NCBI RefSeq assembly: GCF_947179515.1
Contig: NC_067477.1
Coordinates: 74,394,644 to 74,458,643 of the forward strand
Length of the DNA: 64,000 nt
DNA from: Apodemus sylvaticus
Taxonomy: Eukaryota > Chordata > Mammalia > Rodentia > Muridae
Direction: 5' to 3'
The notes under the pieces are model-generated. The model had not been told where the DNA came from, made no database searches, and was given only the letters and a program-made list of their open reading frames with translations. A program made the position numbers and the translations under genes. Shown in pieces: positions 56,908-64,000 of this stretch (the first letter of the stretch is position 1; every line of letters starts with the position of its first letter).

Positions 56908-56922
56908 CAATAAAAATAATAT
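56722..56922 (+). mobile_element. B2/B3-family SINE with (CA)n tail
   Basis: 'gggttcctgagaaccagagt', 'tcagctccaggggatctgac' and 'accttctcctgacttctagt' are in sense B3 order. They are followed by (CA)n at 56875-56906 and an A-rich end 'ctacaataaaaataatatg'. Confidence 0.85.
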
Positions 56923-56997
56923 GAACTTGAAATAGTTGAAATAGCAGTGTTCTTTGCCTTATAGAAGGTTTTCAGTTTCTTTTTTCTTAAGGCATTT

Positions 56998-57128
56998 TTT
57001 ATTAGATTATATTCTTTATTTACATTTAAAATGTCTCCTTTTGTGGTCCTCCCCCACCTGAAAATCCCCTAACCCATCCACCCTCCCTCTGGTCACCAAT
57101 CTACCCATTCCCACTTCCCTGCCCTGGC
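56998..57128 (-). mobile_element. L1 3' UTR fragment, antisense
   Basis: 'ttattagattatattcttta' and 'acatttaaaatgtctccttt' followed by a C-rich run are the reverse complement of the L1 3' end. It joins directly to ORF2 sequence at about 57130, so the intervening 3' UTR and ORF2 end are missing. Confidence 0.85.
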
Positions 57129-57960
57129 ATTCAGTTTTGAGTTTCATGAGGGCCCATTTATCAATTGTTGTTCTTAGAGCCTGAGCCACTGGTATTCTCT
57201 TCAAGAAAATTTCCCCTGTGTCACTGCCTTCAAGGCCACTTCTCACTTTCTCTTCTATTAAATTTAGTGTATCTGTTTTTATGTGGAGGTCCTTGATTCA
57301 CTAGTACTTGAACTTGGTTCAAAGTGATACCTATGGAACAATTTCTATTCTTCTACATGCAAACTGCCAGTTAGACCTGCACCATTTGTTAAAGATTCTT
57401 TCTTTCTTCCACTGTATAGCTTTGGCTTCTTTTTCAAAGATGAAGTGTCCATAGGTTTGTGGCTTTAATTCTGGGTCTTCAATTTCATTCCATTGATCGA
57501 CCTGACCTGTCTGTTTCTGTACCAATACCTTGCAGGTTTTATCACTATTGTTCTGTAATAGAACTCGAGGTCAAGGATGGTGACTCCCCCAGAAGTTCTT
57601 TTATTGTTGAAAATTGTTTTTGCTATCCTGCTTTTTTAATTTAATATGAAGTTGAGAATTATTCTTTCCATGTCTGTGAAAAAATTGTACTGGAATTTTG
57701 ATAAGGATTGCATTGAATCTGTAGATTGCTTTTGGTAGGATGACCATTTTTACTATGTTAATCCTATCAATCCATGAGCATGGAAGATCTTTCTATCTTC
57801 TGAGGTCTTCTTGGAGTTCTTTCTTCAGGGACTAGGAGTTCTTGTCATACAGATCTTTTACTTGCTTGGTTATAGTTACACCAAGATATTTTATATTGTT
57901 TGTAACTATTGTGAAGGGTGTTGTTTCCCTAATTGTTTTCTTAGCCCATTTATCATTTGT
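57129..57960 (-). mobile_element. L1 ORF2 fragment, antisense
   Basis: Reverse-complement ORF2 landmarks run in order: 'gcccatttatcaattgttgt', 'ttatgtggaggtccttgatt', 'ttctacatgcaaactgccag', 'ccttgcaggttttatcacta', 'ttgaatctgtagattgcttt' and 'tcaatccatgagcatggaag'. A minus-strand frame at 57331-57525 keeps FNKWCRSNWQFACRR. It ends where a sense L1 3' UTR begins. Confidence 0.9.
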
Positions 57961-57965
57961 TTAAA

Positions 57966-58300
57966 CAAAGCTAACTGATTAGTTTGAGGTAACTTACCCA
58001 ACCTCTCAGATCTCCTAGAGACTAAGCCACCAACCAAAGAACATCCATGGACTGGTCCATGGCTTCTGGCACATACATAACATAGGACTTGCTTGTCTGG
58101 AGTCAGTGGATGAGGATTTGATTAATCCTGTAGATACTTGATGTTCCAGGGAAGGGGGATTCTAGTAGTGCTGAAGTGAAGATGGGGAAGTATATGAGGG
58201 AGCATCCTCTGTGAATCAATGGGGAGGGAGTATGGGGTGAAGAACTCGGCGAGGGGGTACCAGGTAGGGAGGCAACACTTGGAATGCAAAAAAAATAAAA
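57966..58300 (+). mobile_element. L1 3' UTR and tail, sense
   Basis: 'actaagccaccaaccaaaga', 'catggactggtccatggctt', a G-rich run and 'acttggaatgcaaaaaaaat' form a plus-strand L1 3' end. It lies next to antisense ORF2 (57129-57960), the arrangement left by L1 insertion with 5' inversion. Confidence 0.85.
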
Positions 58301-58529
58301 TAATTTAATAGTAAAATGAATAAATTTATTCCAAATTTGGGAAAAATAAGCATATGTGTTAACTCGATAAACTGAAAATATTGAGTATCTTACAGTTCAG
58401 TATAATTGCTAACAAATTCAGAAAAATGAAATGTATATATCTATAAATTTATGTAGATGAAATATGTTCTTAACACTATCACAGATGGTATGGATGAGAC
58501 AGATGAGCAAAAAGTGTTGGGATTTCTAG

Positions 58530-58531
<2 letters not shown>

Positions 58532-58580
<49 letters not shown>
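58532..58580. repeat. (CT)n microsatellite
   Basis: Perfect CT dinucleotides over about 48 bp. The Ser-Leu repeat in the overlapping frame is an artefact. Confidence 0.98.
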
Positions 58581-58583
<3 letters not shown>

Positions 58584-58584
58584 C

Positions 58585-59455
58585 TACTGTAAAAAAGACT
58601 GTCCTGTTCCCATTGGCTACTATGTTCTATCCAGAGTGCTTACAGATTTGCAAAGCATGACAAATGTATTTGTAGTGGAGGATGAAAGTCATAAAGCATG
58701 AAGTGCCAAAACAGCAAAAGAAAGCATTTTTCCCTTTTTTCAAGTGTAACTGCTATAGAAACTAATAAAACATAAGCATGCTATCAATAATATGGGCAGG
58801 CATGATCTGTCTTGCAGTGTGAAAGTTTACTAGTCACTGAGACATACCAAACTCTGTACTTTGTACAGTCAAGTCAAGAGTAGTAACTTTTGTCCATGAA
58901 AATGACACTTATTATACATTAGAAACAGTCATACACTTGTTATCAAGGATCTTTAGCACATTTGTTATGTCATGCATTGTACCCTGTTAAACATATTTGA
59001 CCATAAAGGGATTTGGATCAAACGTTATAACAATAATGTTTTGTGTTTGCTTTCATTTGAACAGACAAATCTCAGACCTGTGTTTTAATTTGTAATACAT
59101 GATTTTAATATTATTTTTATGGTTGCTACTGTATATTTTTTAAAGTCCTGTTTTAAAGAAAACATGCATACATACTTAATGGCAATATAAGATACTATAA
59201 GCAGCATTTAAAATCATAGATTCTATGTATAGGAGGATGGGTTACCAAAAAATCTAAATCATGTCTGCTTTGTTCTTCAGGTAGATTTACTTTTATAAAT
59301 AGAAGAAACACTTTTCCTAATTCTTCCTAGATTCAGTCCCTATACTGTCTACCGTCCTTTCAACTATCTTTTCTAGTTCTTTAATCACTAAATCCAGTTT
59401 TTGCTTTCCATATATGTATGAGTACATCCACTGGAACATCAACACACTAGGGGCA
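58585..59455. other. Intergenic, no recognised feature
   Basis: AT-rich single-copy-looking sequence without gene or repeat signals. Confidence 0.5.
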
Positions 59456-59460
59456 ACATT

Positions 59461-59555
59461 CTAAAAAAACACCCTCCCCAAAACAAAACCAAACAAACAA
59501 GCAAAATCCCAAAACAAAAAACAAAACAAACTAAACAAGCAAAAAACCCAAACCT
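59461..59555. repeat. A/C-rich low-complexity tract
   Basis: Irregular AAAAC/CAAA units. They could be the tail of a lost SINE, but no SINE body precedes them. Confidence 0.8.
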
Positions 59556-59871
59556 CCAGCCCTCAGAAGCTGTCAGTTATCAGTAACTAGGAGAAGGGAA
59601 TTATGAGCCCTTCATTGTTCAGTGTTGGAATATTAACTGGCTGAGTCAATATATGCAAATATGATAGTCTCAAATAGTGAATAATATATTGCATTAAAAT
59701 CATACATAATAACAGTAATAAGCAAATGGCTAAAATAAACATTTTTTTCTGAAAAGATATACAGTTTTCCTAATAAATACTAGAAAGTATTATCTGCATC
59801 ACTAACCAGTGGTATACTATAAATCAAAACCACAGTGACATACCATTTCAGACAAGTGAGAATTGTTAGCA

Positions 59872-60272
59872 AAATTGTGGTAGTTAGATTGAGAATGGTT
59901 CCTATAGAGTCTTATGTATGTAAGCTTAGTTCTTAGTGAAACTACATGGGAAGGACTATGAGGTATGGTCTTGTTTGAGTAGGTGTGGCCCTTTTGGAGG
60001 AGATGTGTCATGGGAATGCTCTTGGGGTTTTAAAAGCCCATGGAGGGCTTAGCCAGCTATTTTGTGCCTGCCTGCAACTTTCAAACCAGTAGTGAAATCT
60101 TAGCTACTTCTCAAGCACCATGCTTGACTGCCTGTGTGCTGCCATGCTTCCTAACACAAGGGTCATATATTAGCTTCTGAAACTGTAATAAAACCCCCAA
60201 TTAAATGCTTTCTTATATACATTGCTTTGGTTATGCTGTTTCACCATAAAAATTGCAACCCTAAGACAAATA
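59872..60272 (+). mobile_element. MT-type (ERVL-MaLR) LTR, sense
   Basis: Landmarks in order are 'tggtcttgtttgagtaggtg', 'gatgtgtcatgggaatgctc', 'accatgcttgactgcctgtg', 'tgctgccatgcttcctaaca', 'cttctgaaactgtaataaaa', 'cccccaattaaatgctttct' and 'aaccctaagacaa' at the 3' end. This is an MT-class LTR as I recall it. Divergence suggests an older subfamily (MTC/MTD/MTE), which I cannot fix. A solo LTR with no internal region attached. Confidence 0.85.
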
Positions 60273-60274
60273 TA

Positions 60275-60524
60275 AAAGAGGAAATTGTCACAAAACTTCA
60301 CCCATTGAAGAACTATGTGCAACTAAAGAGTACCAAGACAGAAAAAAATTCCCACTTTTACAAGGTCCCTACATGGTTAGCCAATCACAAGCAGTCAGTT
60401 CTAAACACCTGTGTTCAAAACTAAATGATCCCAGCCTGTTGTGTACATATACATATCCATCCATATCCATACACATAAGAAATCATTTAATTAGAAGGTT
60501 CATTGTTTCAAAAGGTTAAATCAT
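60275..60524. other. Spacer between opposed MaLR LTRs
   Basis: 'tgtgttcaaaactaaatgat' and 'ttagccaatcacaagcagtc' look like an old dispersed repeat, possibly L1- or MaLR-derived, but I cannot name it. Confidence 0.35.
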
Positions 60525-60588
60525 GGCAACAAGATGGCAGACATGGTGGTGACACAGTATCTGAAAACTTACTGCAGTTCTATGAGCA

Positions 60589-60625
<37 letters not shown>

Positions 60626-60815
60626 CACACACACACACACAAATACAAAGAGGGGGGACTATGAGAGCTACATGAATATGACATGGTATTTTGAAACTTT
60701 AATGTGACATGCTTCCTCTAATAAATCTATACCTCATAATCCTTCCTAAATAGTTTCACAAAGATGGGTTCAAGCTTTCATATATGTGTACCTTCTGAGC
60801 CTATGCTCATCAAAC
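60525..60815 (-). mobile_element. MT/MaLR LTR, antisense, carrying (AC)n
   Basis: Reverse-complement LTR: 'ggcagacatggtggtgacac', then (AC)n, 'cataatccttcctaaatagt' and 'gagcctatgctcatcaaacc', with the LTR start (TGTGGTGGTTTG on the minus strand) at about 60808-60819. Internal MaLR sequence adjoins it on the right. Confidence 0.75.
60592..60640. repeat. (AC)n microsatellite
   Basis: AC dinucleotides with one 'atag' interruption, inside the antisense LTR. Confidence 0.97.
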
Positions 60816-60819
60816 CACC

Positions 60820-61720
60820 ACATTCTACTCTTCTGGCCTCAATGGTAGGCTCATCATGGCCAAATCATAATGCAAAATGTATTCAGTTTGACTTCAAAGC
60901 CCCATCTGCAGTCTTTCACAATACAATCTCAACCTCAACACTGTTTAAAACACCAACACTTTTTCTGAGATTCAAGAAAATCTAATTACAAATACCCTAC
61001 AAAATTTAAATCATATTACATATATCTAACAGAGAATGACATAGAATATACATTACCATTCCAAAAGTGAGAAAGGGGACCATTGTGAAAAAGTACTTGA
61101 ACAAAATAAGACTGAAGCACAACAGGCAAACTCCAAATCATATAACTCCATGTTGAATGTCAAAAGGATCAAATGGCTTATTATAGCTTTGGTTTCCTGC
61201 ACTGGTTCTATTCTCCTTGGGCAGATCTCCTTCATAGATATACTACTGCTCTGGCATCTCTAACTTCTTTGGCTCTCCAATGCATTCCAGTCATCATTTG
61301 CACAGATCTACACTGTATCTTTCTGAGTTTCTATCCAAAGACATTTTCAACATGTATGTGGTTTGGGAGATTCTCTTGAAGATCCCCCAATTCCTTTACT
61401 GCTATATCCTCTGTGACTCTAAAACTGGAATTATGTATCCAATGCTGCCAGGTTTTCCTTGCTTGGCCTGGAACCTGACACCCTCCTTCAATTGTTTTTG
61501 CCTCAGCACTAATATGCTGCTTCATTTTAGGAACAGATAATCCCTTAGGGCTCTTATTTAACATTGGTTTATTTAACCCAATGTTATCTGGGTGGATTGT
61601 CACCCTGAGGGCACCAGTCCCTTTATATTTCTATTCATTTCTCTCAGCACAAAACAAGGCTCCAATATTACATTTTATGGTTCTCATTTTGTCCTCAGAT
61701 TATATATTTTGAATTTCTTT
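60820..61720 (-). mobile_element. MaLR internal region, antisense
   Basis: 'aatcataatgcaaaatgtat', 'tttgacttcaaagccccatc', 'caacactgtttaaaacacca', 'tacattaccattccaaaagt' and 'ctggcatctctaacttcttt' resemble the reverse complement of sequence typically found just inside MT/ORR LTRs. No coding domain is recognisable. Confidence 0.55.
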
Positions 61721-61799
61721 TGAATTCTTTTGTATTCACTTTCTCTTTTCCATTGTGAATCTGTAGAAGAGTAATCATTAATAACCAGACAACAGAGTC

Positions 61800-61955
61800 A
61801 ACATTACGGTGCCTGGGGGGGATAACCAGGACTACCCCACCCTCTCACAGTAGAAGGGGATGAAGGATGGGGGTCATGCACTCTATAGTGGGGGAAACAG
61901 GACAGGGACAGTGTTTGAAAAACATATTTTAAAAACCTATAAAAATAAAAGTAAC
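61800..61955 (+). mobile_element. Possible L1 3'-end remnant
   Basis: A G-rich stretch followed by 'acagtgtttgaaaaacatat' and 'aaaaataaaagtaac' resembles an old L1 3' UTR end. No other L1 sequence precedes it. Confidence 0.35.
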
Positions 61956-62154
61956 CTGAATCTGAATCTGTCAATTTAGACTTAGAAAAATTTTTCAGGG
62001 CAAGGTAAAATATTATTTGCCAAAATATCAAAAGAATGATTTTTAGCTTATTTGCTCCTGTTGTTTCTCTCTGTAATCACTCAATTTGTGCTTCCATAGT
62101 CCATGTCGCTCTTGGTGCTATTCTCTTCCAAGCTTCTTACAGGTCTGCCAAATA

Positions 62155-62690
62155 AGTCCTGAGAGACCAAATCTTTTAAGTTCAGACTCCATTTTAGAGA
62201 ACCTAACACTTGGGTAAACTAACAAGCTGGTACCCAGCATTAGTTTTCAATTTGCCTGTCCCCCAAGTCCCAATAAAACCTGAGCCTAGCTCCAGTCTCT
62301 AGACTAATCCGCAACAAGACCAGCATCTCCAGGTTATTCACCAAACAAACCTGCATGCCCAGGGTACAAGCTCCAATACAGAGGGGAACAGAAATTAAAT
62401 TTATGACATGACTCCCCGAACCAGCCAATTATGTTAAAGGTCACAGTAGCTTTCCAATTAGATGCTTGCACACTTACCACCGGCTTGCTACTTACTATAA
62501 CGTCTTGCCTAGATAGACATCCGGGGCTTCCCCACTAACAAAACCATCCTTCGTGACTGTAGTGTGCTAGGGGGCCTGAGCTAGCTAGAATAGAGATAAA
62601 AACTGTGCTGTGAGTTGCAACAGATCAGCTCCTTCTATTTTTTTTTGGGGGGGGGGCACTACACTTCCCTGGCACTAGAGTTTGACTTAT
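62155..62690 (+). mobile_element. Murine endogenous retroviral LTR, family unnamed
   Basis: 'ttgcctagatagacatccgg', 'gactgtagtgtgctaggggg', 'cctgagctagctagaataga' and 'ctgtgagttgcaacagatca' form a GC-richer block with the look of an LTR U3/R, including a decayed AATAAA-like 'aatagagataaaaact'. Exact ends and family are uncertain. A G-run interrupts the 3' part at 62648-62657. Confidence 0.5.
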
Positions 62691-62825
62691 CCAAAGTCCT
62701 AAATCTACTGTTCTCTAAAAGGCAGCATAGTCAGGACTGTCAGAGCAATATCACATATCCTTAGTAACAATTTCTATATTATACTTTTCTAATTTGTGTA
62801 TGTGTGCATGTGAGTGTGTTGCATT

Positions 62826-62972
62826 TCTAATGCTGTAAAGAAATAACATAATCAAGGCAACTAATTTGGGCGTGCATTATCCCAGATGTTTAGAGTCTAT
62901 GATCCTCATGATGAAGGCAGGCACGATGTTGGAGCAGTAGCCAAGAGATTCTATCTGTTCCACACACAAGAG

Positions 62973-62973
<1 letters not shown>
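62826..62973 (-). mobile_element. MT/MaLR LTR fragment, antisense
   Basis: 'atgctgtaaagaaataacat', 'aatcaaggcaact', 'tttagagtctatgatcctca' and 'ggcaggcacgatgttggagc' are the reverse complement of the 3' half of an MT-class LTR. It stops at the (GA)n tract. Confidence 0.7.
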
Positions 62974-63037
<64 letters not shown>

Positions 63038-63122
63038 GCGGAGACACAGAGACACAGAGACACAGAGACAGAGACAGAGGAGAGACAGAGAGACAGAGAG
63101 ACAGAGGCAGAGACAGAGACAG
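62974..63122. repeat. (GA)n then (ACAGAG)n microsatellite
   Basis: Perfect GA to 63034, then GACACAGA and ACAGAG units to 63122. Charged Arg/Glu or Ser/Leu/Val open frames here are artefacts. Confidence 0.98.
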
Positions 63123-63124
63123 AT

Positions 63125-64000
63125 GTAATCATGTCATAATATAAGAAGTAAAATATTAAAACTATGTTGAAATGGCAGAGATAATTAACCTTATTCTGCA
63201 TACTAAAATTATGCATATAATTTCATTTTATACCTGACAGAGTGAAAAAAATAATATATGTTTGAGAAATTTGTGTTTTGAGGAGGAAGGAATGTAATAT
63301 GATCTAAGTTGCTAAATAAATAAATGCTATAGATAAAAAATGCTATAGAGCCATTCCTAACTGAATAAAGAAATAAATATTCAGTCTACGCCTGAGACTA
63401 TGAGTAAGAGGAAATAGCCTGGCCTCAATAGGAGACTAAAGGACTAGTGGTCTTTACCACGATTTATCTGTATACAAATGTTGCTACAAAAGTTTTGGGT
63501 TTAATCCATTAAAGAGAATACTACAGGGTTTAGTCAGGCAAATCGCAATTGTTCCTTACAGGTTCTTTACCAGGTAAACAGCAGCACACATCCCAAAATA
63601 AGCTGTTAATTCTTGGCTCAGAAAGCTATTTTTCCCAGAATGTCCTATATTGCCATGAATAACTACAAGGAATATTTCTTTGTGCATTAAATAATTTGAA
63701 GTGGGAAGACCCACTTTTAGTCAGTATCTTTTGATATGGGAAGATAAACCTTGAATCCAGTTGTTTCGAGGTAGGGATGTTCATATTTAATCTATACACA
63801 AGTAACTTTAATTCACCAGATATAATTGTTATCTCAGAGGCTAACTGTTGAATACACTCACCCTTTCTGTTCTTTTTGAACTCTGACTTGCTGGTTCAAC
63901 TCAGCAGTTCTGGTTCAAAATTCTCAAGTTGACTAATTCAATCTGGCTTTTCTCAGCTTCTCACCAAATTTCTTTTTGGACTCAAGCTAACTGGCACTTT
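63125..64000. other. Intergenic to window end
   Basis: AT-rich, with a 13-bp near-tandem phrase 'aaatgctatagat/g' at about 63322-63350. No gene or named repeat recognised. Confidence 0.5.

Noticed and set aside
62886..63216. 80- and 108-codon open frames in (GA)n
   Set aside because: Microsatellite artefacts, present on both strands.
1..64000. tRNA genes, rRNA, CRISPR arrays, riboswitches, operons
   Set aside because: The sequence is mammalian intergenic DNA. I saw no tRNA-like cloverleaf outside SINE heads and no spaced identical repeats. I also looked for rat ID SINEs and saw no convincing copy.

Overview
This window is vertebrate nuclear DNA from a murine rodent, most likely rat (Rattus). 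It holds no host protein-coding gene, RNA gene, operon or CRISPR array that I can support. The species call rests on LINE-1 (L1) 3' ends that finish in a 'tatatcgaataaa' type tail, a rat-like L1 ORF1 with 66-bp coiled-coil repeats, and B1, B2/B3, URR1 and MT/MaLR repeats. All identifications come from reading the sequence and from memory of repeat families; no database was searched.

Layout. 1-3.6 kb: degenerate repeats, an L1 3' end, a B2/B3 SINE inside a 59-bp direct repeat, and a pyrimidine tract. 3.6-3.9 kb: a head-to-head pair of satellite-like units related to the array at 41 kb. 5.2-10.9 kb: mostly minus-strand L1 pieces, including a heavily deleted element at 8.8-10.9 kb, plus a 117-bp local duplication. 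11-22 kb: short L1 ends, two URR1 hAT transposons, a B1 joined to a truncated L1, and a retroviral LTR split by an L1. 23.56-29.62 kb: the main landmark, a full-length plus-strand L1 with tandem 185-bp promoter monomers, broken ORF1 and ORF2 and a 13-bp target-site duplication. 31-34 kb: two older L1 ends facing opposite ways. 34-40.8 kb: mainly single-copy sequence. 40.8-42.2 kb: a satellite-like array of about 160-bp units butted against rearranged L1. 44.4-47.0 kb: antisense L1 pieces followed by the youngest-looking L1 here, whose ORF2 C-terminus stays open for 483 codons. 50.9-52.4 kb: a compound microsatellite and an old L1. 54.0-56.7 kb: the 3' part of a minus-strand endogenous retrovirus (env remnant, polypurine tract, LTR) carrying a B1. 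57.0-58.3 kb: antisense and sense L1 back to back. 59.9-63.1 kb: MT/MaLR LTRs in opposing orientations, another LTR and a GA microsatellite.

The sequence reads as an L1-rich gene desert in which successive insertions cut into one another. Every long reading frame is either L1- or retrovirus-derived or lies in a simple repeat. The items least explained by known families are the satellite-like units at 3.6 and 41 kb and the GC-richer non-repeat stretches near 22.5-23.0, 43.1-43.8 and 50.1-50.6 kb. I found no convincing new gene system.
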